A stretch of DNA of 5,894 bases, taken from contig JALWRJ010000255.1 in NCBI GenBank assembly GCA_026994125.1, positions 1 through 5,894 of the forward strand. Direction: 5' to 3'. Under the pieces are notes generated by a model. It did not search any database, was not told the origin of the DNA, and saw nothing but the letters and a program-made list of their open reading frames with translations. Positions 1 to 5,894 of the stretch are shown piece by piece; positions within the stretch are counted from its first letter, which is position 1; every line of letters starts with the position of its first letter. Source of the stretch: Cyclobacteriaceae bacterium (GTDB lineage Bacteria > Bacteroidota > Bacteroidia > Cytophagales > Cyclobacteriaceae). The position numbers were made by a program, and so were the translations under genes.

Positions 1-168
1 AGTGGCACCTGGGTGCTTAACGGAAATCAAACCGAGCTAACTTTGAGTATTACTTACGGAAATGATAACCGAAATGAACTTTGGAAGATTAAAACCATAT
101 CAACTACCGATTTAATTTACACGTTTGACGTAGGTAGCAACACCATTGAAATGCGCTATACCCATTAA
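1..168 (+). CDS. C-terminal fragment of a lipocalin-like protein (5' end outside window)
   Basis: Frame 1 is open from the first base to a TAA stop at 166-168, giving 55 residues that begin SGTWVLNG and end IEMRYTH. The pattern is a GTW strand, then a hydrophobic/polar alternating strand (TELTLSITYG), a tryptophan-containing strand (LWKIKTIS), a TDLIYTF strand and a final EMRYTH strand. This resembles the closing beta-strands of the small lipocalin-like proteins common in Bacteroidota, which are usually lipoproteins of about 130-160 residues, where a W-x-I-x-x-(I/L)-(S/T) strand is followed by a short L-x-x strand. The family call is from strand pattern only; the N-terminus, any signal peptide and the start codon lie to the left of the window. 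Ligand and role cannot be told. It is convergent with asnB, so the two are not in one operon. That this is a real gene end is well supported by its protein-like composition and its fit against the next stop codon; the family is moderately supported. Confidence 0.6.
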   Translation, partial: SGTWVLNGNQTELTLSITYGNDNRNELWKIKTISTTDLIYTFDVGSNTIEMRYTH

Positions 169-178
169 ACTAGGGTAT
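158..178. terminator. Weak inverted repeat between convergent stop codons, possible bidirectional terminator
   Basis: ATACCC at 158-163 is mirrored by GGGTAT at 173-178, giving a 6-bp stem with a 9-nt loop that spans the end of the plus-strand gene and the last stop base of asnB. It is placed where two converging genes would need termination. The stem is short and neither strand has a T-run directly after it; the nearest one on the plus strand is TTTTTT at about 196-201, inside asnB. It could equally be chance. Confidence 0.2.
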
Positions 179-2052
179 TATGCGGGGTTAAAATATTTTT
201 TCCACCACCACTGAAAAACGATTAACGCCCAAATTTTTGCGGGGGCATCGCCCGGATTAGTTGATTGCAATTGTTGTTTTAAATGTGCAATGGCTGGGTA
301 GTTAAAAACTCCTTGTTCTTTAATAAAGCTTTGTGCTAATACATCATGGTGGATAAGTTCGTAGAGTTCATTTTTAAACCAGCTTAACAAGGGTACTTCA
401 AAGCCATGTTTTTTACGGTTAAACAACCCGGCTGGTAAATCTTGTGCAAACGCTTCTTTAAGAATATATTTTCGGTTGTGGCCATTAATTTTGAACGCAT
501 CGGGGAGAGTAAAAGCAAAATCTACGATGCGGTGGTCTAAAAAAGGTACCCGAACTTCCAGGCTATTGGCCATCGACATTAAATCTACTTTGGTTAGCAT
601 ATCGCCAGGCAGCACCAGTAGGGCATCTGCTCGCAGGGTGTCTGTAATTTGTTCTGTACTATTTTGTAGTGTAAAAGGGTTGTATGCTGTGTCAATTTGC
701 CGGGGAGGGTTGGCCATGATGGCCGATACATACCGGGCATCGGCAATGGCGGCCCATGCCCAGTAGCGCTCGGCAGGGCTAAGTTTGGCAGCTGTAGCAA
801 ACCGGTTTAATTGCCTAAATACATTGGTTGCCGGGTTGTTGCGCGAGGCAGGTAGTATGCTCCACAAACCCGACAGGCCGGTTGCCATCCAGGTTTGCCA
901 GTTTTGGTGTAGCATTTTATAGATAGCCCTGTGCTTATTGTACCCGGCAAAAAGTTCATCTGCTCCATCGCCTGAGAGGGCAACCGTAACGGCTTTGCGG
1001 GTTTCTTTGCTTAAAATATACACCGCCAGGGCAGACGAATCGGCAAACGGTTCATCCAGGTAATCGAGTACATCGTACACATGGTTCAGCAAGTCGTTAT
1101 TAGTGAGTTTAAAAACAGTATGGTTGGCGCCTATATGCCTGGCTACCCGGTTGGCGTGCTCGGTTTCATCAAAATAAGGCTCATCTTTATAGCCAATGGA
1201 ATAAGTGTTTAAGGTGTCAAGGTGCCGTGCTGCCAAAGCCGAAATGATGGAGGAGTCCACCCCTCCGCTTAAAAAAGCTCCAAGCGGAACATCAGAGACT
1301 AACCTGTCGGTTACTGCTTGCTCTAAAAGCGTTTTTAAGCTGGCTTTGGCTTGGATAAATGATTGATTACCAGTTGTTTGATTCAGGTTATAATAGGGGT
1401 GCTCACTTATCTTACCTTGTGCTATTTTTAAATAATTGCCCGGCAAAAGTTTACGTATGCCTTGCCACATAGATAAGCCACCCGGCAAGTAATTGAGCTG
1501 TAAATATTGGGCAAGTGCTTGTGTATTTAATTGTTTAGGTATGCCGTAGGCTAAAATTGATTTTACCTCCGAAGCAAAAAGCAGCTTGTCTTCGTCCTGG
1601 TAAATGTGCAAAGGCTTGATGCCGTATCTATCGCGCGCCATCAGCAGTGTGTTTTCCCGGCTATCGTAAAAGGCAAATGCAAAAAAACCGTTGAGTTTGG
1701 GTAGGCATTTTTCTTGTTGCGTAATTAATAAGTGCAATAAAACTTCGGTATCGGAATGGCTTATAAAGGCCACCCCTTGTTGTTGAAGCTGGGTGCGAAG
1801 TGCCTCAAAATTGTATATTTCGCCATTAAAAATAAGATGGTACCGATTAGTTGCATCGGTCATGGGTTGGTGAGCCATAGGGGAAGTATCGATAATGGAG
1901 AGCCTACGATGCCCTAAGCCAACATTATGGTTATGAAAAATACCCTGGTTATCAGGGCCCCGGCTGGCCAGTATTTCGGTGGCTATGGCCAGGTTTATCA
2001 TATTAAACCTGCCTACTTCGTTAAATGCATAAATGCCGGTTATTCCACACAT
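178..2052 (-). CDS. asnB: Asparagine synthetase, glutamine-hydrolysing (AsnB type)
   Basis: Cytoplasmic enzyme (EC 6.3.5.4) that makes asparagine from aspartate, ATP and glutamine-derived ammonia. The 624-residue product is complete. The start is fixed by the opening MCG: Cys2 becomes the N-terminal nucleophile of the glutaminase domain once Met is removed. Glutaminase residues are visible in order: RGPD (31-34), GHRRLSIID (47-55, with the substrate-binding Arg50), FNGEIYNF (75-82), SDTE (100-103) and ARDRYGIKPL (139-148). The synthetase domain follows: the ATP-binding PP-loop SGGVDSS (262-268), YSIGYKDEPYFDE (284-296), LSGDGADELFAGY (359-371), DMLTKVDLMSMANSLEVRVP (484-503) and RKKHGFEVP (546-554). 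No catalytic motif is missing. E. coli AsnB is 554 residues; the longer form is normal for the AsnB group of Bacillus and many Bacteroidota. It lies 50 bp after the lipoprotein gene on the same strand. No Shine-Dalgarno precedes the ATG, which sits in the loop of a perfect 14-bp inverted repeat (separate entry). Similar enzymes occur in polysaccharide clusters, but nothing here suggests that. Confidence 0.97.
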   Translation of the reverse strand: MCGITGIYAFNEVGRFNMINLAIATEILASRGPDNQGIFHNHNVGLGHRRLSIIDTSPMAHQPMTDATNRYHLIFNGEIYNFEALRTQLQQQGVAFISHSDTEVLLHLLITQQEKCLPKLNGFFAFAFYDSRENTLLMARDRYGIKPLHIYQDEDKLLFASEVKSILAYGIPKQLNTQALAQYLQLNYLPGGLSMWQGIRKLLPGNYLKIAQGKISEHPYYNLNQTTGNQSFIQAKASLKTLLEQAVTDRLVSDVPLGAFLSGGVDSSIISALAARHLDTLNTYSIGYKDEPYFDETEHANRVARHIGANHTVFKLTNNDLLNHVYDVLDYLDEPFADSSALAVYILSKETRKAVTVALSGDGADELFAGYNKHRAIYKMLHQNWQTWMATGLSGLWSILPASRNNPATNVFRQLNRFATAAKLSPAERYWAWAAIADARYVSAIMANPPRQIDTAYNPFTLQNSTEQITDTLRADALLVLPGDMLTKVDLMSMANSLEVRVPFLDHRIVDFAFTLPDAFKINGHNRKYILKEAFAQDLPAGLFNRKKHGFEVPLLSWFKNELYELIHHDVLAQSFIKEQGVFNYPAIAHLKQQLQSTNPGDAPAKIWALIVFQWWWKKYFNPA

Positions 2053-2073
2053 AGTTTCAAATAACCGGCATTT
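2031..2073 (-). promoter_or_regulatory. Perfect 14-bp inverted repeat with the asnB start codon in its loop
   Basis: On the plus strand AAATGCCGGTTATT (2031-2044) is the exact reverse complement of AATAACCGGCATTT (2060-2073), with 15 nt between them. Read as asnB mRNA, the 5' arm lies in the leader, the loop (2045-2059) holds the AUG (2052-2050) plus codon 2 and part of codon 3, and the 3' arm encodes the conserved Gly-Ile-Thr-Gly-Ile residues. The repeat is centred exactly on base 2052, the A of the ATG. It is a plausible translational control hairpin, or a DNA operator for a dimeric regulator. The pairing is a direct observation; the function is inference. On the plus strand the second arm runs into TTTTT (2071-2075), so it also resembles a terminator for antisense transcription. 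Confidence 0.6.
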
Positions 2074-2074
2074 T

Positions 2075-2101
2075 TAAAGATAAACCAACCGTAAAGTCAA
2101 A
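2075..2101 (-). promoter_or_regulatory. Possible Bacteroidota-type promoter for asnB
   Basis: Reading the minus strand, TTTG (2101-2098) is followed after 15 nt by TATCTTTA (2082-2075), a 5-of-6 match to the defined bases of the Bacteroidota -7 element TAnnTTTG. The known -33/-7 spacing is about 19-21 nt, so this spacing is short and the call is weak. A transcript start a few bases downstream would fall inside the 5' arm of the hairpin at 2060-2073. The 50-bp gap could instead simply be read through from the lipoprotein gene. Confidence 0.2.
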
Positions 2102-2102
2102 A

Positions 2103-2858
2103 TCAGTGTGAATTTAACGAAGCTTTGCTGCGCTTGCTGCCGGTTACAATATTGTACAGGGTAGTGTAGTTTGCATCGGTTTCGCCTTTTTGCATAATAC
2201 CCGGTGTGCGGTACACTTCAATTTCCTGTTTGCTAAACCACCCTACTTGCCCGCCTGTAAATTTGCTTTCGTGCACAATGGCATTATCGCTTACTCTAAT
2301 AACCAGGTAGGTAATTTGGTTGGCAGGTTGCAAAGATGTGCCCTTTACCTCATGAACGCACAGCATATAGTTGCCATCTGCATTGGGCAGGTATTGCAGA
2401 TTGTCGCCCAGTTTGCTAACGGCCAGTTGCCTGTATGAATCGTTTTGGTTGTTTGGAGGATAACTTTTTTCCCCGGTTTCAACATTATAAAGAGTTACAA
2501 AATCGTTTCTGTTCTGGTCTTTACGTACAACTCCGGGAATATGGAATACTTCGATATGTTTTGCATCACGCCATTGTACGGTAGCATTTTCTTGTTTATC
2601 TTGTAGTACAATATCGTTGTTTTTTACATCAATAACCAAGTAATGTACGGATTTTTGAGGGTTACCCGAAGGTGTGCTTTCTTTTTTAATGCACAACACA
2701 TAATCCTTATCTTCATTTAATATGTAATCAACTCCGGTGCCTAATTTGGCCTGGGCTATGGTTTTATAAGGTGTAGTTTCGGTACTCGACATACTTACTT
2801 TGTGGCTGGTACACGCCATGAACGAAACCAGCAGCATACTTATGAAAATTTTGTTCAT
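2103..2858 (-). CDS. Putative lipoprotein with two tandem copies of an unrecognised domain
   Basis: I do not recognise this 251-residue family. The N-terminus has a short charged region (MNK), a hydrophobic stretch (4-15) and a cysteine at 16 in the context SFMAC, a loose but plausible lipobox, so a lipid-anchored envelope protein is likely. The residues after the cysteine (TSHKVS) lack the acidic export signal that many surface lipoproteins of Bacteroidota carry, so a periplasm-facing location is more likely than a surface one. Residues 31-131 and 142-242 align without a gap, 37 of 101 identical by my count. Shared positions include Lys-Leu-Gly, one Cys per copy (56, 167), YLVI (73-76, 184-187), one Trp per copy (96, 207), IEV-x-x-x-PG and TLYN-x-x-TG. 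The strand-like hydrophobic pattern suggests beta structure. The ATG lies 3 nt after the stop of the secreted-protein gene, with no Shine-Dalgarno, so co-transcription and perhaps coupled translation are likely. The gene ends in TGA. Confidence 0.8.
   Translation of the reverse strand: MNKIFISMLLVSFMACTSHKVSMSSTETTPYKTIAQAKLGTGVDYILNEDKDYVLCIKKESTPSGNPQKSVHYLVIDVKNNDIVLQDKQENATVQWRDAKHIEVFHIPGVVRKDQNRNDFVTLYNVETGEKSYPPNNQNDSYRQLAVSKLGDNLQYLPNADGNYMLCVHEVKGTSLQPANQITYLVIRVSDNAIVHESKFTGGQVGWFSKQEIEVYRTPGIMQKGETDANYTTLYNIVTGSKRSKASLNSH
2133..2435 (-). repeat. Lipoprotein internal domain, copy 2 (residues 142-242)
   Basis: Second copy of the domain. It begins YRQLAVSKLG and ends TLYNIVTGSK, followed by a short basic/polar tail (RSKASLNSH). 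The 37 of 101 identities to copy 1 are spread over the whole length and include cysteine, tryptophan and PG positions. This indicates an old duplication with both copies kept under structural constraint. Confidence 0.85.
2466..2768 (-). repeat. Lipoprotein internal domain, copy 1 (residues 31-131)
   Basis: First copy of the ~101-residue domain. It begins YKTIAQAKLG and ends TLYNVETGEK. It aligns end to end with copy 2 with no insertions or deletions; the copies are offset by 111 residues (333 bp), leaving a 10-residue linker (SYPPNNQNDS) between them. Confidence 0.85.
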
Positions 2859-2861
2859 TGC

Positions 2862-5800
2862 TTATTTAATCAATATTTTTTTGGTTGTTCTGCTATTACC
2901 ATATATAATTTGAGCCACGTATATGCCAGGCTTTAAAACACTGGTATCCAGTTGTTTAGTTATGGTAAAGCTAAGTTTTTCCATCTTGCCTGCCATATAA
3001 ACGGCTCCTTTAGCATCGATGATGCTATACTTAACACTGCCTGTATAGGGATTAGAAAAATCGAGTATAATTTGGTTGGTGGCAGGGTTGGGGTACACCA
3101 ACAAATCGTTATTAAAGTAGTCGTTTGCTAACCCTGTGATAATATTTTCGAAATTAGATTCGCCAATACAACCATTTACACTTACAGCCACCTTGTAATT
3201 TCCTTTTACATTGGTAATATAAGTTTGCTCGGTAGCTGTTTTAATAGAGTCGCCATTTAAAAACCATTGAAAGGCCTCACCGTTAGAAGCCGTAAGTTTG
3301 GTTTTAGAATTATCGGTAGGCAGGGCTTCGGAGGTAAAGGTAGGGGTATGTGTAGGCGCAGTAGAAATGGCATCGGTTTTGGTTTCAACCTGGGTGCCAT
3401 TTACCGAGCTCTCAACCGTAAGCACTACGGTACTTTTACCGGTACCCGAATAGGTAACCTGGTGGGGGCCAACCCCCGAGGCGGTAGCCGGTGTAGCATT
3501 AGCACCAAAATCCCAATTAAGAGCTGTGATACTGCCTGTTGATTCGTTGGTAAAAGTTACCACCTGGCCTTCGCATCCGGTATTGCCTGTAAAACTAAAT
3601 GCTGCTGTTGCCGGCCCGGAGGCAGGTCCGGTAAGTTTAAAATCGTCTAAGGCCATACCAACATCTACTGTTGCGGCATCGGTTAAAAATTTAAAACGGA
3701 AGGCTACAATGGAGTTCCCGGCCAAATCGGATACATCGGTACTAAATGTTTGGAATTGCCCTCCGGTATTTCCACTAAAAATAGGAACACTTGCTCCAAA
3801 TACCGATTGTGGATCGCTGGTAGTAGTGTACCAACCAGCTTCTTTTACCGGGTTTAGTTTTTTCCAAGTAGCCCCTAAATCGGTGGTGTATTCTACTATA
3901 AACCCATCCCAAGTATCTTCAAATTGGTACTTGGCTTTAAATTCTAAGGTATATTGGCCCAGGTTCGAAAAATCGAAGCCGGGGGTTATTAGCCTTGAAT
4001 CGGAGTTGTCAACATATTCGTTTTCGTTAATACCTGTAACCCACGCATTTGTACCACTGGCTGTGCCATCTTTACCGGCAATAGAGGAACTGCCTAATTC
4101 AAAGGAGGTTCCTGCTACATGTTGCACAGCAAAATCGGTGGTATTGGTTTCAAAATTGCCTCCATCGGCCAAGGTGTAAGTACTACCACGTTTGGCTAAT
4201 ACCGAAACAAAATCTGTTTTGGTTTGGGTGTCGTTACCCGCAGCACTGGTTATGGTAAGTGCCACAGTGTAAACACCCGGAGTGGCGTACACATGTGTAG
4301 GGTTTGCAATGGTAGCGGCTGCGGAGCCATCGCCAAAATCCCAGCTATAGGTTTGTACGCCATTAGACTGCGCTGTAAATTGCACCGATTGCCCTTCAAA
4401 AATAGTGGTTTCATCAGCCGTAAAATCTGCTACCGGGTTAGAGGTTAATACCTCAAAATCGTCTATCATAAACCCATCGCCCTTATACGCATCGGTACTA
4501 AACCCACTACCTACGGAACTTACAAACCTAAACGAAACATGGGCTTGCCCGGCCAGGCTGTTCAACGAAAATTCTGTGTTTTCGTTATGTACAGTATTAT
4601 CTGTACCACCAGCTACATTGCTGGCCGACCAGCCTATTTTATCGGAAAACAAGCTACGGTTAATAGAACAACCTGTATTATCGCCCCGATTATACCAGTT
4701 TACAGCTCCATATTCGGGGTAAGAGGAGCCCAGCCTAAACCAGGTAGCTCCTCCATCGGTGCTATATTGCAGTTGTAAGGCTTGCGGGCCGTTGCAAAAT
4801 ACTGTAGATACACTTTTTCTAAATTTTAAGGTATAATTTTTAGTGGCATCGGATAAATCGAAGGCCGGGGTGTAGAGGGCTGATTTATAATTGTAGCCCA
4901 AATCGGTGATGTCGGCATCCAAATCGGTTTTCCAGGCCTTTGTACCCGAGTTTACAGTTGTAATCTGGTTGGTAGGTACTCCTAATTCCCAATGGCTCAC
5001 ACCATTATGTAAAGCTTTACCAACATACTCGTTAGGGTTCGATTCAAAATCGCCTCCATCGGCTGCTGTATAGGGGGTTGCTTTTACAGGGAGAATGGTT
5101 ACGTACCCTGTTTTGGTTTCGGTATCGGCTCCGGCATCAATAGTAAGTGTTACATCGTAGGTGCCGGGTGCAGTGTAGGTATAAGCAGGGTTTTGTTGGG
5201 ACGAAGTACCCGAACCATCGCCAAAATTCCAACTCCAATCGTTATTTGGCAATAATGAAGCGTCTTGAAACTGTACAGGCACACCTACATAGCCAACTAC
5301 CTGGTTGGTTTTAAAATCGGCCTTGGTGGTAGTAGCAAACACATTTGTGGTAAAAAGCCCCCTGCCAAAAGTGGCTACTATAACGGTTTGGTCGGCCGCC
5401 CGGTATTTAAGCATATCGCACCTTACATTGGCCAGGCCTGTATTGGTGGCTTCCCAGCCGGGGTTGGTAGCGCTAATATCATTAGTTGACCACACTCCAA
5501 GCTCAGTAGCTAATAGTACCTGCTTGGTGTTAACAGGGTTATACAACCCCCACCTTACCGGAATATCAGGTAAGTTATCCTCTTTATCTACCCAGGAACT
5601 TCCTCCATTAGTGGTTTCAAAAACCGAAGAAACACCATAGTTTGAATAGGTTACCAATAATTGATTATCGGAAGTGCCAATATCTATGCTTGATACCCAG
5701 GAGCCTCCATTAGCAATGCCTGAAGAAATAAGTGTACTGGTTGGGGTAGCTGTATCGGCAGCTTCCACTTTGTAAACATTTCCATTATCAACCCCAATAA

Positions 5801-5894
5801 AAAGCAGGTTGTTGGTGTAGGGCGAATGCTTTATGGTTGTAATTCTACCCCCACCTAAATCAACCGAAACGGTGGCTAGCGATGTAGGCGTACC
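2862..5894 (-). CDS. Large secreted multidomain protein with T9SS sorting domain (5' end outside window)
   Basis: The frame is open from the right edge (GTPTSLATV...) to TAA at 2864-2862, 1010 residues visible. A GTG at 5768 could be mistaken for a start, but the coding pattern continues upstream of it, so the true start is outside. Domains in visible numbering: end of a BNR/sortilin-like beta-propeller (1 to ~185), with the Asp-box TTNGGSSW (94-101) and the closing-blade motif ATFGRGLF (174-181); PKD 1 (~191-269, WNFGDG); jelly-roll 1 (~270-486); PKD 2 (~487-567, WDFGDG); jelly-roll 2 (~568-759); PKD-like 3 (~760-846, WDFGANATP); Ig-like (~847-920, QWFLNGD); T9SS sorting domain (~929-1010). 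The jelly-rolls resemble the MAM-like domains of InhA-type and other secreted Bacteroidota proteins. The protein should cross the outer membrane through the type IX system and be released or attached to the surface. A catalytic function cannot be assigned: propellers with Asp-boxes occur in sialidases, xyloglucanases and non-enzymatic adhesins. The lipoprotein gene follows after 3 nt. Confidence 0.92.
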   Translation of the reverse strand, partial: GTPTSLATVSVDLGGGRITTIKHSPYTNNLLFIGVDNGNVYKVEAADTATPTSTLISSGIANGGSWVSSIDIGTSDNQLLVTYSNYGVSSVFETTNGGSSWVDKEDNLPDIPVRWGLYNPVNTKQVLLATELGVWSTNDISATNPGWEATNTGLANVRCDMLKYRAADQTVIVATFGRGLFTTNVFATTTKADFKTNQVVGYVGVPVQFQDASLLPNNDWSWNFGDGSGTSSQQNPAYTYTAPGTYDVTLTIDAGADTETKTGYVTILPVKATPYTAADGGDFESNPNEYVGKALHNGVSHWELGVPTNQITTVNSGTKAWKTDLDADITDLGYNYKSALYTPAFDLSDATKNYTLKFRKSVSTVFCNGPQALQLQYSTDGGATWFRLGSSYPEYGAVNWYNRGDNTGCSINRSLFSDKIGWSASNVAGGTDNTVHNENTEFSLNSLAGQAHVSFRFVSSVGSGFSTDAYKGDGFMIDDFEVLTSNPVADFTADETTIFEGQSVQFTAQSNGVQTYSWDFGDGSAAATIANPTHVYATPGVYTVALTITSAAGNDTQTKTDFVSVLAKRGSTYTLADGGNFETNTTDFAVQHVAGTSFELGSSSIAGKDGTASGTNAWVTGINENEYVDNSDSRLITPGFDFSNLGQYTLEFKAKYQFEDTWDGFIVEYTTDLGATWKKLNPVKEAGWYTTTSDPQSVFGASVPIFSGNTGGQFQTFSTDVSDLAGNSIVAFRFKFLTDAATVDVGMALDDFKLTGPASGPATAAFSFTGNTGCEGQVVTFTNESTGSITALNWDFGANATPATASGVGPHQVTYSGTGKSTVVLTVESSVNGTQVETKTDAISTAPTHTPTFTSEALPTDNSKTKLTASNGEAFQWFLNGDSIKTATEQTYITNVKGNYKVAVSVNGCIGESNFENIITGLANDYFNNDLLVYPNPATNQIILDFSNPYTGSVKYSIIDAKGAVYMAGKMEKLSFTITKQLDTSVLKPGIYVAQIIYGNSRTTKKILIK
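2865..3110 (-). other. T9SS type A C-terminal sorting domain
   Basis: The last ~82 residues of the secreted protein. They start NDLLVYPNPATNQIILDF, with the YPNPA motif diagnostic of the Por secretion tail, continue with SIIDAKGAVY and LDTSVLKPGIYVAQI, and finish at KKILIK. In this family the domain directs export through the PorKLMN/Sov translocon and is normally removed by the PorU sortase. No T9SS machinery gene lies in the window. Confidence 0.95.
3618..4436 (-). repeat. PKD + jelly-roll module, copy 2
   Basis: Visible residues ~487-759. The PKD part has WDFGDGSA, NPTHVYATPGVYTVALTI and a TKTDFVSVL exit strand. The jelly-roll starts YTLADGGNFE (573-582), then has TPGFDFSN, YTLEFKA, TTDLGATW (670-677) and ALDDFKL. 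The same landmarks in the same order as in copy 1 show a duplicated two-domain unit. A third, diverged PKD follows but has no jelly-roll after it. Confidence 0.75.
4437..5324 (-). repeat. PKD + jelly-roll module, copy 1
   Basis: Visible residues ~191-486 of the secreted protein. The PKD part has WNFGDGSG, NPAYTYTAPGTYDVTLTI and a TKTGYVTIL exit strand. The jelly-roll starts YTAADGGDFE (275-284), then has TPAFDLSD, YTLKFRK, the Asp-box-like STDGGATW (378-385) and MIDDFEV at its end. Two cysteines (FCNG and TGCS) are present only in this copy and could form a disulfide. Confidence 0.75.

Noticed and set aside
476..766. 96-codon plus-strand open frame within asnB, and a 68-codon minus-strand frame at 594-800
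   Set aside because: Both are out-of-frame shadows of the conserved synthetase domain; neither product looks like a protein family.
2031..2075. Hairpin plus TTTTT read as a plus-strand intrinsic terminator
   Set aside because: No plus-strand gene ends near it, and it is centred exactly on the asnB start codon, which fits a role in asnB control better; it is kept only as an alternative.
3526..4179. 217-codon open frame on the plus strand, antisense to the secreted protein
   Set aside because: It lies fully opposite a strongly supported coding frame with clear PKD and jelly-roll motifs; its product has no recognisable domain, and long antisense frames are expected from the codon bias of the real gene.
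5766..5768. GTG as the start codon of the large secreted protein
   Set aside because: The same frame continues upstream to the window edge with propeller-like sequence (NNLLFIGVDNGNVYKVE), and no signal peptide follows the GTG, so the true start is outside the window.
178..5894. A new defence, secondary-metabolite or mobile-element system
   Set aside because: No transposase, integrase, nuclease, CRISPR repeats, terminal repeats or biosynthetic core enzyme is present; asnB is a standard metabolic enzyme with all its motifs and no partner genes of a lasso-peptide or polysaccharide cluster are nearby.

Overview
The window looks like chromosomal DNA from a member of the Bacteroidota, probably a Cytophagia- or Sphingobacteriia-like lineage. 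The main evidence is the large secreted protein, which ends in a type IX secretion (T9SS, Por) C-terminal sorting domain with the YPNPA motif and a Lys-rich KKILIK tail. PKD domains, a lipocalin-like fragment and the absence of Shine-Dalgarno sequences before the two visible start codons fit the same group. I cannot name a genus from the sequence alone.

Layout. Bases 1-168 (+) hold the last 55 codons of a probable lipocalin-like protein. It converges, with only 9 bp between the stop codons, on asnB at 178-2052 (-), a complete glutamine-hydrolysing asparagine synthetase. Upstream of asnB on the same strand is a 251-residue putative lipoprotein (2103-2858), built almost entirely from two ungapped copies of one unrecognised ~101-residue domain. 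Only 3 nt upstream of the lipoprotein start is the stop codon of a very long secreted multidomain protein (2862 to the right edge, 1010 residues visible, N-terminus outside). Its order is beta-propeller end, PKD, jelly-roll, PKD, jelly-roll, PKD-like, Ig-like, T9SS sorting domain. The window is almost wholly coding; the only non-coding stretches are 9 bp, 50 bp and 3 bp.

How the parts relate. The T9SS cargo and the lipoprotein are almost certainly co-transcribed. asnB is 50 bp further on and may be read from the same transcript, from its own promoter, or both. asnB is metabolic (aspartate to asparagine) and has no obvious functional tie to the secreted protein.

The least expected structure is a perfect 14-bp inverted repeat (2031-2044 and 2060-2073) centred on the asnB start codon. 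In the mRNA it would form a hairpin with the AUG in a 15-nt loop. The second point of interest is the internal duplication in the lipoprotein. I see no mobile element, CRISPR array, RNA gene or defence system here.
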